Source: SAR86 cluster bacterium SAR86B
GTDB lineage: Bacteria; Pseudomonadota; Gammaproteobacteria; Magnimaribacterales; Magnimaribacteraceae
Reading direction: 5' to 3'
DNA length: 64,000 nt
NCBI GenBank assembly: GCA_905182235.1
Contig: CAJJAM010000003.1
Location: forward strand, 50,769-114,768
Below are positions 35,562 to 43,929 of this stretch, piece by piece. The position numbers and the translations under genes were made by a program. Numbering within the stretch: the first letter of the stretch is position 1; each line of letters begins with the position of its first letter. Below the pieces are notes generated by a model that searched no databases, was not told where the DNA came from, and saw only the letters and a program-made list of their open reading frames with translations.

Positions 35562-36119
35562 TTAATCCCAGAAAGAAACAAATTTATTCATGTCAAGTTT
35601 TGGGATTTCTTTGACTCTTCCGGTGGGAGTCCCTACGTACAAGTAACCTATAACCCTATTGGATTCAGGCAATTCCATTTGCTTTGTTATTTCAGAATTA
35701 AATGCCATCTTTCCCGTTCTCCAGACAGCCGCGTAACCTAGGTCATGCAATGCTAACAGCATATTTTGTGCCGCTGCACCCGTTGAGATTATCTGTTCTA
35801 TCTCTGGCACTTTAGGATGTTCTTTAATGTCTGCTATTAAGACCAACACCATGGGGGCTCTCAAAGGAGCATTTTTTGCTTTTTCAACCAGGGCTTCTGA
35901 TAAATCTCCGATAACAGCAGTTGCTGTGCGAAGAAACGCATCGCCAAGTTTTTTTCTTCCCTCTCCCGTTACTTGAATAAACTTCCAGGGTCTCAACCAA
36001 GCATGATCAGGGGCGCGCAAAGCTGCTTGAAAGACCATCTTCATCTCTTCTGGAGTGGGCACAGGTTCAGAAAGACTGGTTACTGAATTTCTTGAATGAA
36101 GAGCCTCTAAAGTTTCCAT
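35562..36119 (-). CDS. Nitroreductase family protein (YdjA-like)
   Basis: A 185-residue FMN-dependent nitroreductase-fold protein. The N-terminal RNSVTSL, APDHAWLRPWKFI, and the AAAQNMLLALHDLGYAAVWRT region are typical of the short YdjA branch. It reduces nitro compounds, quinones or similar with NAD(P)H. It follows the TPR lipoprotein by four bases on the same strand. Confidence 0.85.
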   Translation of the reverse strand: METLEALHSRNSVTSLSEPVPTPEEMKMVFQAALRAPDHAWLRPWKFIQVTGEGRKKLGDAFLRTATAVIGDLSEALVEKAKNAPLRAPMVLVLIADIKEHPKVPEIEQIISTGAAAQNMLLALHDLGYAAVWRTGKMAFNSEITKQMELPESNRVIGYLYVGTPTGRVKEIPKLDMNKFVSFWD

Positions 36120-36123
36120 AATT

Positions 36124-37797
36124 TTAAATTGTTGATGCCTTTAGCTCGATATCAGAGAGCTGCCAGATGTGTTTAAATTTTTTGTGGACCTCTTCAGCTT
36201 CTTGTAATTTACCTTGCTCTTTAAGCGCCAAAGTTAAACCGTATAACGACCAGCCATTTCTTGGATAATCTTTTAGATCTCTTTTATAAACATTTTCAGC
36301 TGCCGATGCCTTCCCTTCTTTCATGAGTGAATTTCCTAAGGATTGCCTTGAAGGATAGTACCAAAAAGGTGGCTCTGTATATGGCAAAGTGTCTTGTAAG
36401 TCTACAGCTGAAACAAAATACTTTGAAGCCAATGAAAAGTTATTTTTAGAAAATTCTATTTGACCTAAAAGGAGTTTGTTGGCTATATCAAGAAGTAAAC
36501 CAGAAGGCTGACCTCCTTTAATAATAACTTGCACTTCCTCGCTGTCTTTTAAAGGAAGAATTTGGATCTGTTCTTCTCGTGCTTTTTCTAATTCTTCATT
36601 GGCAGCGTACGCCATGCCTCTTGCGTAGTGATAAATTCCTTGAGAATATTTAAATTCTGAGGTGGGTTTAGGAAAGTTTAAAATTTCATCCCATTTTCCA
36701 AATCGCACGTAAGATAAAAGGGGAATGGTGTGAAAATATTCAATTGTTGGAAACATTTTAATCTGTTCTAAACTTACGTATTTAGACACTTTTAATGCGG
36801 ATTCTATAGAGAGTTCACTTCTGCCTTCCATGGTAGAAGCAGCCCATAAAAAGTGAATGTTGTGGGGATAATAGGCTGCTGGGTAGAACCCTTGCGCGTT
36901 GCACTGGGCAATGTATTCTTCGTCTACCTTAGCAGCATTAATATTGGCCTCAGAAGCATCATGATAGCGACCAACACGCCAAAATATATGCGCAGGCATG
37001 TGGACCAAGTGACCAGCACCAGGCACAAGAGACCCCAACCTATCGGCAGCTGATTCAGCTCTTTCAGGTGAATTAGAAGCTTCTACAGCATGAATATACA
37101 AATGAATGGCAAGAGGATGATTAGGCTCCTTTTCCAGCACTTCTTCCAGTTTGGAAATTACTTTTACAGTATCCGATCTGGGCTTGCCGTCGTCTAGCCA
37201 ATAATTCCACGGCATGGTGTTCATTAAAGCCTCGGAATACAATGAAGCAGCATCCATATCTTCTGGATAAGCTGTAACAACTTTTTCCATTGCAACGGCG
37301 TAAGCGATATCCAATGCGTTTCTATCAGAACTGATATCTCCATCGTATCTCGAAGAAAGTGCTGTTATATAAGCTTGTTCTTGAGGAGTTGAGTACACCA
37401 TTAAATCTTTAGCCTTACCCAAAGCTTCAAAGGCCTTAACCCTCTGCTCATCAGACATCACTGCTTTGCCATTACTAGTAACGTTTATGTTGGGACCGCG
37501 AGCCAATGCCTCTCCCCAATAACACATAGCACAAGTAGGGTCTAAATTTTGAGCAGCCTTAAAACTCCTTACTGACTCAGCATGATTAAATGCAAAGGCC
37601 AGAATCAAGCCTTGATCAAAATATTCTTGCACGCCATCTTTACTAGACGTTACTTCATGTGTGTGATTCCCCAAACCAGAGAGCAGAGGTGCACCAGCCT
37701 TATCTATTAATTCTTGTTTTGAATTGCCGCCTGAACAACCATTTATGGTTAATATTAAGATAAAAAAGAAAGAGATTTTAATTAAATTTTTGTGCAT
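36124..37797 (-). CDS. TPR-repeat lipoprotein
   Basis: A 557-residue protein with a lipoprotein signal (TINGCSG; Cys at about 21). A long helical body with tetratricopeptide-like units follows, from SFKAAQNLDPTCAMCYWGEA to the C-terminal repeats WSLYGLTLALKEQGKLQEAE. Proteins of this make-up act as scaffolds in the periplasm or at the outer membrane. The partner is unknown; nitroreductase lies directly downstream. Confidence 0.8.
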   Translation of the reverse strand: MHKNLIKISFFFILILTINGCSGGNSKQELIDKAGAPLLSGLGNHTHEVTSSKDGVQEYFDQGLILAFAFNHAESVRSFKAAQNLDPTCAMCYWGEALARGPNINVTSNGKAVMSDEQRVKAFEALGKAKDLMVYSTPQEQAYITALSSRYDGDISSDRNALDIAYAVAMEKVVTAYPEDMDAASLYSEALMNTMPWNYWLDDGKPRSDTVKVISKLEEVLEKEPNHPLAIHLYIHAVEASNSPERAESAADRLGSLVPGAGHLVHMPAHIFWRVGRYHDASEANINAAKVDEEYIAQCNAQGFYPAAYYPHNIHFLWAASTMEGRSELSIESALKVSKYVSLEQIKMFPTIEYFHTIPLLSYVRFGKWDEILNFPKPTSEFKYSQGIYHYARGMAYAANEELEKAREEQIQILPLKDSEEVQVIIKGGQPSGLLLDIANKLLLGQIEFSKNNFSLASKYFVSAVDLQDTLPYTEPPFWYYPSRQSLGNSLMKEGKASAAENVYKRDLKDYPRNGWSLYGLTLALKEQGKLQEAEEVHKKFKHIWQLSDIELKASTI

Positions 37798-37927
37798 AAA
37801 AGTCCTATTTTAATGGTTTCATATCCTAACAAAAGACCCCCATAGATCAACAAAACTTTTACCTAATTGGTTAATCATTTCATTGTTTAATATATACTGC
37901 TGACTTTAATTTTGTATCCTAAATAAC

Positions 37928-38923
37928 ATGCAAGGAATTCTCTTAATTAACCTAGGTTCACCTAAAAAATTGGAGTTGAATTCCGTAAAATCTTACCTCA
38001 AAGAATTCCTATCGGATGATTTAGTTATTGATCTCCCAAAACCAATTCAAAAATTCTTGGTAAATTTTATAATTGTTCCCACAAGATCAAGGAACACTCT
38101 CAAAGCTTATAGCTCTATTTGGACAACAGAAGGTTCACCTCTTATTAAAAATACTCAATCTATAGCAAATGCTCTTGCTGAAGAGTCTCAAATGCCGGTT
38201 GCCTTTGCCATGCGATACCAAGAACCCTCTATTTCTGAAGCCTTAAAAGAATTAACGAACAAAGGGTGTAGCAATATAACGGTTCTGCCTTTGTACCCTC
38301 ATTATGCAATGGCTACATCTTTAACGACCATAAATGAAGTAAAAGAAATAGTGTCTAAGGAATATCCGCATATTGAAGTTAGCTTTATAAAATCGTTTCA
38401 TGATGGGGACGGATACATTAATTCTCTTTCTGAAAAAATTGGTCAATATTTCACAGACGAATTTGATTACCTGCTGTTTAGTTATCATGGAATCCCTGAA
38501 AGACACATAAAAAAAACTGACCCCACTCAATCCCATTGCCTTAAAGAGTCTAACTGTTGCAGTTTAGATTCTGCTGCCAAGCCTTTTTGCTACAAGGCCC
38601 AGGTTCTAGAGACATCAAGGTTGTGTGCTGAGAAATTAAAATTAGATAAGCACAGATGGGGGGTCTCTTTTCAATCTCGAATTGGTCCAGGTTGGTTAAA
38701 ACCTTTCTCTGATATTGCTTTAGAAGAATTACCAGGCAAAGGGAAAAAGAAGATTGCCGTTGTTTGTCCTTCTTTCGTAGCAGATAATCTAGAAACTTTG
38801 GAAGAAATGGAAATAAGAGGAAAAGCAACTTTCTTGGAAGCAGGCGGTGAAACTTTTACTTATATACCATGCTTAAACTCAGATAATTCTTGGATAACTT
38901 ATCTTAATAAACTTGTAACTTAA
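37928..38923 (+). CDS. hemH: Ferrochelatase HemH
   Basis: A 331-residue ferrochelatase that inserts Fe(II) into protoporphyrin IX, the last step of heme synthesis. The N-terminal LLINLGSP, the catalytic-His region LLFSYHGIPERH and SFQSRIGPGWLKP are diagnostic. Four cysteines (CLKESNCCSL, PFCYKA) match the cluster region seen in some ferrochelatases; whether a [2Fe-2S] cluster forms is not known. Heme supply would feed the ccm system in this window. Confidence 0.95.
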   Translation: MQGILLINLGSPKKLELNSVKSYLKEFLSDDLVIDLPKPIQKFLVNFIIVPTRSRNTLKAYSSIWTTEGSPLIKNTQSIANALAEESQMPVAFAMRYQEPSISEALKELTNKGCSNITVLPLYPHYAMATSLTTINEVKEIVSKEYPHIEVSFIKSFHDGDGYINSLSEKIGQYFTDEFDYLLFSYHGIPERHIKKTDPTQSHCLKESNCCSLDSAAKPFCYKAQVLETSRLCAEKLKLDKHRWGVSFQSRIGPGWLKPFSDIALEELPGKGKKKIAVVCPSFVADNLETLEEMEIRGKATFLEAGGETFTYIPCLNSDNSWITYLNKLVT

Positions 38924-38924
38924 A

Positions 38925-38954
38925 AAAAGCCGCTAGTAGTTACCAAAGGCTTTC
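38925..38954 (+). terminator. Weak terminator after hemH
   Basis: An A-run and AAAGCC pair with GGCTTT across a long loop; the T-run is short (TTTCC). Support is modest. Confidence 0.4.
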
Positions 38955-39007
38955 CTCTGTTATTTAACTTTTCCTGGGGAGGGAATGGAGTTAAATCATT
39001 ACTATAT

Positions 39008-41194
39008 TTAAAGTCTGAAACGAACTCCGACTGTAAAAGAACGAGGCTTTTGTGCTCTAGCTCCGTTCTTTGGCGCTCTTGCTACAACGTCAGTTTCATC
39101 AGTTATGTTTTCAACAACCATGTAAACGTCTAATTGATCGCTAACCATCTTAGTTAATGATGCATCGATAACGTTGTAAGAATCTACAGAGGTTCCTGCT
39201 GCACAGCTAGCAACAGAGCATGTGCTTCCGTATGCGTAATAAGTAGCGCTTCCTCTCAGTCCAGTTTGTGTTTCAAAACCAGCTTGCAATGCTAATTGGC
39301 TATCAGGCAAATCAGGTATGTCCATGCCGGATGTTACTGAGCCCCAAAAATCACTTTCAAACGTATTGTCAAAAGAAGCATCTGTAGACGTATAAACCAT
39401 ACTAAGCGGGTAATTAGTTCCTAATTCACCAACCCTTTCAGTTTTAGCAACTAACTCAAATCCACTGATAGAAGCTTCTCCTGCGTTGAAAGAGTCACCA
39501 ATTTCGCAGGATCCAGTGGCTCCACCAGAAGCAGTACATTCTCCAAACATATTCTGGTAGTCGGTATCAAAATATACCGCTTCAAAATACATTTCATCTT
39601 GTGCATACCTAACACCCATTTCCATGTTATCTGCTTCTTCAGGATCAGCTCCTCCACCAGTTGGTGTGAAACCTTCATGAAAACCAAAGAATAACTGAGT
39701 TGTGTCATTCACGTCATAAGTTGCTCCGAATCCCATTAATGAATTATCAGAATCTGCAAGTTTCTTGGGGTAGCCTTTTTCAGTATTGATTGCAGATCTT
39801 GCTGCATCAACGTATCGGTCTTGAGAAATTTTCCACTCTTCTGAACGGAAGCCAACGTTAACTGTTAACGCTCCAATGTTTACTTCTTCATTGACGTAGA
39901 AGGCAGTAGCTTTGGCAGTAGTTAAACGATTATTAGAGCTGTAACCTGGATCAGAGCCTACGGTTAAAGCACCAAGCTTTCCATTCATCCAATCAGTAGT
40001 AGCGTAGACTTGGAATCTATCTTCTGAATCCTCAGTGTTTCTGTAACCTATTGTTAAACTTTGTTTATCTGTGTTGTATTGCAACTTAAGATCAGTTCCT
40101 TCAGAAGTGTAAGCTCGGTTATTGTTCTTAAGTTTAATCTGAACTGCCTGTGTATTAGTTCCATTTAAGATGGCAGAAGCTGTTGCCGCACCTGTATTAG
40201 CAGCGGCGATAATATTATTTATACCGTTTCCGTGGCCATAAACTTTATTGTTATCAATCTTATCTACTTTGAACCAGTTCCTGGCAAATTTATTTTCATA
40301 CCTAGTTGCACTCAATTCTAAGTTTCCAAAATCCGCTATGTAATTAAAAGAAGTTGTGTCATGGCTGTTGTCCATGTTGTCGTAAGCACTTAGGCCATAA
40401 CGCACATAAGCATCTCGTCTAAAATCAGCGTCAGCTAAACCAACGTAAGACTGATCTGAACTCTCATCAGAGTCTTGATATTTAAAGTTAAATTCATGAT
40501 AGATATCATCTGCACTAGGGTCAGAATTTAATCTCAACTTAACAACTACGTCATCTTTATCAAAGCCAGTATCGGCATTTGAACCTTTTATAGAATCAAA
40601 ACCATCGGTTTCCCACATATGCGATTCAATAAGCACAGCAGAGTTTGTTCCAACAACACTGTAATGAAGATGGGTTCTGGAGGTTCCGTCTTGTCCGATT
40701 TCTTGGTTTATTAAACCACCCGTCTCATCAGCTATAGGAGTACTGATTAAGTTGATTGCCCCTCCTACCGTGTAAGGTCCTTGCGTAATAGCCGCAAGTC
40801 CTTTCAACACTTCTACACCAGCTATTCTGCCAGCTGTAGGAAAATAGTAAGCAGAAGAGGCTGCGTAAGGAGCAGGAGCTATTAAGACTCCATCTTCCAT
40901 CAACGTAACTTTACCTGATCGGTCAGCGTAAGTTCCTCTAATGCTAATGTTTGGTCTTAAGCCATAACCTTCTTCGGGCCTAAAGTTAATACCTGGTACG
41001 TTTGATAAAATCTTATGTATGTCTGTGTACTCATACACTTCTAATTCTGCTTCTGTGATAACAGAAGCAGAACCAGCTATTTCTTTGGCGTCTTCCGGAG
41101 AGCCGATGATTTCTACAACTTCTATACTCACTTCCCCTGCAAAAGAGAAAAAATTTATTATGGAAATTGCAATAACTAAAACAAATCTACTAAT
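39008..41194 (-). CDS. TonB-dependent receptor, FecA-like (non-canonical start)
   Basis: A receptor of about 728 residues with a plug domain (LRPNISIRGTYADRSGK, EVLKGLAAITQGPYTVGG) resembling FecA-type ferric citrate receptors and a barrel ending SFTVGVRFRL. GTG at 41131 would omit the signal peptide. The frame continues upstream to an ATT at 41194, giving a textbook signal peptide (SRFVLVIAIS, then FFSFA-GE), and AGGG precedes it. No ATG, GTG or TTG exists further upstream before a stop. Fur boxes lie in its promoter and an FTR1 permease gene is upstream, consistent with iron uptake. Confidence 0.88.
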   Translation of the reverse strand: MSRFVLVIAISIINFFSFAGEVSIEVVEIIGSPEDAKEIAGSASVITEAELEVYEYTDIHKILSNVPGINFRPEEGYGLRPNISIRGTYADRSGKVTLMEDGVLIAPAPYAASSAYYFPTAGRIAGVEVLKGLAAITQGPYTVGGAINLISTPIADETGGLINQEIGQDGTSRTHLHYSVVGTNSAVLIESHMWETDGFDSIKGSNADTGFDKDDVVVKLRLNSDPSADDIYHEFNFKYQDSDESSDQSYVGLADADFRRDAYVRYGLSAYDNMDNSHDTTSFNYIADFGNLELSATRYENKFARNWFKVDKIDNNKVYGHGNGINNIIAAANTGAATASAILNGTNTQAVQIKLKNNNRAYTSEGTDLKLQYNTDKQSLTIGYRNTEDSEDRFQVYATTDWMNGKLGALTVGSDPGYSSNNRLTTAKATAFYVNEEVNIGALTVNVGFRSEEWKISQDRYVDAARSAINTEKGYPKKLADSDNSLMGFGATYDVNDTTQLFFGFHEGFTPTGGGADPEEADNMEMGVRYAQDEMYFEAVYFDTDYQNMFGECTASGGATGSCEIGDSFNAGEASISGFELVAKTERVGELGTNYPLSMVYTSTDASFDNTFESDFWGSVTSGMDIPDLPDSQLALQAGFETQTGLRGSATYYAYGSTCSVASCAAGTSVDSYNVIDASLTKMVSDQLDVYMVVENITDETDVVARAPKNGARAQKPRSFTVGVRFRL

Positions 41195-41228
41195 TTTATT
41201 GTCCCTAAGTTAAAAATTTAAATAAAGT

Positions 41229-41297
41229 AATAATCATTCTCTTAATGCGAACGAGAACGAGAACGATTCGCATTATAAATGAGAATGATTCTCAATT
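41229..41297 (-). promoter_or_regulatory. Fur-box cluster upstream of the FecA-like receptor
   Basis: The strongest site is AATGAGAATGATTCTCAATT at 41278-41297, a near-perfect Fur palindrome. A second, TAATAATCATTCTCTTA, is at 41229, and a GAGAACGATTCGCATT-like site lies between. Iron repression of the receptor is expected. Confidence 0.8.
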
Positions 41298-41310
41298 ACA
41301 AGTATTTTAT

Positions 41311-42246
41311 TTAAGAAAAATAAAATTTTCGCCAAAGACTTATTCCAAAGATCAAAGATATGATCCAAAGTATAAATTCCGGCCAATTCGGGTTGCTGTT
41401 GTAACCCATAAAGCCTTTCAAGAAAACGCCAACCCTGCCCTTGTCATGTAACAAATGAGAGTACCTTTCTTTATCGTGAAGATTATAAGAGTAGAACATT
41501 TCATTTTGCCCTTTTTCAAGAGCTTTAGAAGGCTTGTGAACATTCCAAACCCTACCTATTTGATTTTTTGCTAAAACAACAGTGCCATCTTCAAGGACCT
41601 TGTCTTCAAGACCTACCCAATCTAAATGATCACCTTTAACCAGGAACTCTTCCGCTTCATGGGTTCCGTATGCAATCATTCCAGAAGCAAATATAGCTAG
41701 TAATAACGTGGTAACCTGGAAAAACTTAGTCAAGTCCACTCTTCTACCTTGAACAACCACCAAGTATCCAAGAATGACAGCAAGCATCATGCCGGTAAAG
41801 AAACCCACGTAAGAAAAAGTTCCTGTCGCTGAAAAGCTACCCATTAAGAAAATTACTGTTTCAAAGCCTTCTCTTAAGATAGCAAAAAATACTAAAAAGA
41901 AAACACCCCAACCAGCTGTTTTCATGGCTGTTTCAGCTTGACCTTCTAAAACCTTTTTATTGCTCACCTGTTTGGCAAGCCAGAAGATTACGTACCACAA
42001 CAACCCTGCGGTTATATACATAAGAATGGCTTCAACTAATTTTTCAATGGATTCATTTCCTATGGATTCTTTAATGCCATTTAGAAATAAAGCTATACAT
42101 ATGCTAGCAACCACTGAAGCAAAAACGGCATACCAAAGTTGGTTCACCTCTCTCTTTAAGCCTTGTTTTGAAATGACAGTGTAGATAATGCCTACGATTA
42201 AGGCAGCTTCTAAGGTTTCTCTAAATGTTATGATAAATTCATTCAT
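41311..42246 (-). CDS. FTR1-family iron permease
   Basis: A 311-residue polytopic membrane protein with the two acidic iron-pore motifs of FTR1/EfeU permeases: RETLEAALIVG near the N-terminus and LREGFETVIFLMG near residue 125. A soluble segment with several His/Glu follows (about 195-280), then a last helix. It imports iron across the inner membrane. A Fur-like site precedes it and a FecA-like receptor follows, so the two form an iron uptake locus. Confidence 0.9.
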   Translation of the reverse strand: MNEFIITFRETLEAALIVGIIYTVISKQGLKREVNQLWYAVFASVVASICIALFLNGIKESIGNESIEKLVEAILMYITAGLLWYVIFWLAKQVSNKKVLEGQAETAMKTAGWGVFFLVFFAILREGFETVIFLMGSFSATGTFSYVGFFTGMMLAVILGYLVVVQGRRVDLTKFFQVTTLLLAIFASGMIAYGTHEAEEFLVKGDHLDWVGLEDKVLEDGTVVLAKNQIGRVWNVHKPSKALEKGQNEMFYSYNLHDKERYSHLLHDKGRVGVFLKGFMGYNSNPNWPEFILWIISLIFGISLWRKFYFS

Positions 42247-42252
42247 GGTCGC

Positions 42253-42276
42253 AAATAATAATGATTCTTATTTAAA
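42253..42276 (-). promoter_or_regulatory. Candidate Fur box upstream of FTR1 gene
   Basis: AATAATAATGATTCTTATTT lies seven bases before the FTR1 ATG and resembles the GATAATGATAATCATTATC consensus. It is weaker than the receptor-promoter site. Confidence 0.55.
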
Positions 42277-42284
42277 AACAATTC

Positions 42285-42662
42285 CTATTTATGGACTTCG
42301 TGAGAATCTAAATCTTTAGCTATATCTTCATGATCTCCAACCATAATATGGCTTTCACTTTTTGTGACGTATTTTTCTAACAGGGGAATAAAGAGCAGAG
42401 GCAGCATGCCTCCTATGACTATTCCAAGAGTGGCAGATCTCATAGTAGGATCAAGGAGAGAAGCAATAAGGTCCGCAAGAATATGTGCGACAACAGCGCC
42501 TATAATTCCAGCCACGTGTCCACTCGTAGCAGTCTTAAGCAACCTGTTGATACTCCAACCGGAGTAATAACCAATTATTAAAAGACCAACATGAACAACA
42601 CCAAAAACAAATCCCCTCAGTAAGCCCGGTTCTAATCCTAATAACTCTAAAAGTGATTCCAT
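42285..42662 (-). CDS. Small membrane protein with His-rich tail, unknown function
   Basis: A 125-residue protein, family not recognised. There are three hydrophobic segments (about 14-32, 48-70, 77-96), then a charged C-terminus with several His (SHIMVGDHEDIAKDLDSHEVHK in two parts). It sits between lysC and FTR1 on the same strand, with 38 bases to FTR1. A metal-related accessory role is possible from the His-rich tail and position, but not shown. Confidence 0.65.
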   Translation of the reverse strand: MESLLELLGLEPGLLRGFVFGVVHVGLLIIGYYSGWSINRLLKTATSGHVAGIIGAVVAHILADLIASLLDPTMRSATLGIVIGGMLPLLFIPLLEKYVTKSESHIMVGDHEDIAKDLDSHEVHK

Positions 42663-42665
42663 TGA

Positions 42666-43895
42666 TTAATTGTCAAGTTCTTTGTCTAAATCAAATGCAT
42701 CATGGAGACAGACAATAGCATCTTTCATAGAATCTCTTTTGATCACAACAGATATCTTAATCTCTGACGTAGTAATTAATAGAATATTAATCTGTTCATT
42801 TGCTAAAGCCTCAAACATCTTACTTGCTATGCCTGCATGAGCCCTCATCCCTCTTCCCACTATACTAATCTTTGCTATATCGCTATCAACTTCAACCAAA
42901 CCGCCGCCGAAAGAATTAGACATCTCTAATAAGATTGCTTCAGCAGCAACTGCGTCATCTTCATTAACTGTAAAGGTGAAGTCAGTTGTGTTTTCAGCAC
43001 TGATATTCTGAACAATCACATCTATTTCTATACCGGCTTCGCTTATAGGACCCAGTATCTTAGCTGCTACGCCAGGAATATCAGGCACTCCTCTTAAAGT
43101 TAATTTTGCTTCCGAATCAATACTACTAATTCCAGATACTATTGGTCTTTCCATACTTTCATCCTCTTCCTCTATAAGAGTGCCTTCTCCAGCATTAAAG
43201 CTTGATAGGACCCTAATGGGCATTTGATATTTACTTGCGTATTCTACTGCACGAAGTTGCAGAACTTTAGCTCCCATGCTGGAAAGTTCTAACATTTCTT
43301 CAAAAGTAACTTTTTTTAACAACCTGGCTTTGTCATATAAACGAGGGTCAGTGGTAAAAACTCCATCCACATCAGTATATATCTGACACTCTGAAGCCTC
43401 TAAGGCTACAGCAAGCGCTACTCCAGTGGTATCAGAGCCTCCTCTGCCGAGTGTAGTAATATCGCCCTCATCATTCATTCCTTGGAATCCTGTTATTACA
43501 GGGACAACTCCGTTCGAAATTTCTTCTTTAATTTTTTTAACCTGAACATCCAATATACGAGCACGGCTATGCATTGAGTTTGTCCTAATTCCTAATTGAT
43601 AAGCAGTAAAGGATTTACCTTTAATGTTTCGTTTTTGTAAAGCCATTGCCAGCAATGCTACTGATATCTGCTCTCCGGTTGATACAAGAGCATCGTATTC
43701 TCTTAGATCAGGATTGGGGTTTATTTCCTTAGAAAGTTTTATAAGGTCATCGGTGCTTTTGCCCATGGCAGAAAGCACAACAACGACTTCATTGCCATCT
43801 TCAACGGATTTAGCAACAAGATCTGCTACTGCTTCAATACGTTCAGCATTAGCGACGGATGTACCGCCAAATTTCTTTACAATCAACTTATTCAT
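42666..43895 (-). CDS. lysC: Aspartate kinase LysC
   Basis: A 409-residue monofunctional aspartokinase. KFGGTSVANAERI at the N-terminus, GRGGSDTTGVALAVAL and two C-terminal ACT domains (about 265-400) are present. It phosphorylates aspartate for Lys, Met and Thr synthesis; the ACT domains suggest feedback control by lysine and/or threonine. It lies 34 bases after alaS on the same strand, an order seen in other Gammaproteobacteria. Confidence 0.95.
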   Translation of the reverse strand: MNKLIVKKFGGTSVANAERIEAVADLVAKSVEDGNEVVVVLSAMGKSTDDLIKLSKEINPNPDLREYDALVSTGEQISVALLAMALQKRNIKGKSFTAYQLGIRTNSMHSRARILDVQVKKIKEEISNGVVPVITGFQGMNDEGDITTLGRGGSDTTGVALAVALEASECQIYTDVDGVFTTDPRLYDKARLLKKVTFEEMLELSSMGAKVLQLRAVEYASKYQMPIRVLSSFNAGEGTLIEEEDESMERPIVSGISSIDSEAKLTLRGVPDIPGVAAKILGPISEAGIEIDVIVQNISAENTTDFTFTVNEDDAVAAEAILLEMSNSFGGGLVEVDSDIAKISIVGRGMRAHAGIASKMFEALANEQINILLITTSEIKISVVIKRDSMKDAIVCLHDAFDLDKELDN

Positions 43896-43929
43896 GAGGT
43901 CTGGTTTATAAAAAGCTGGGTATTCTAAC

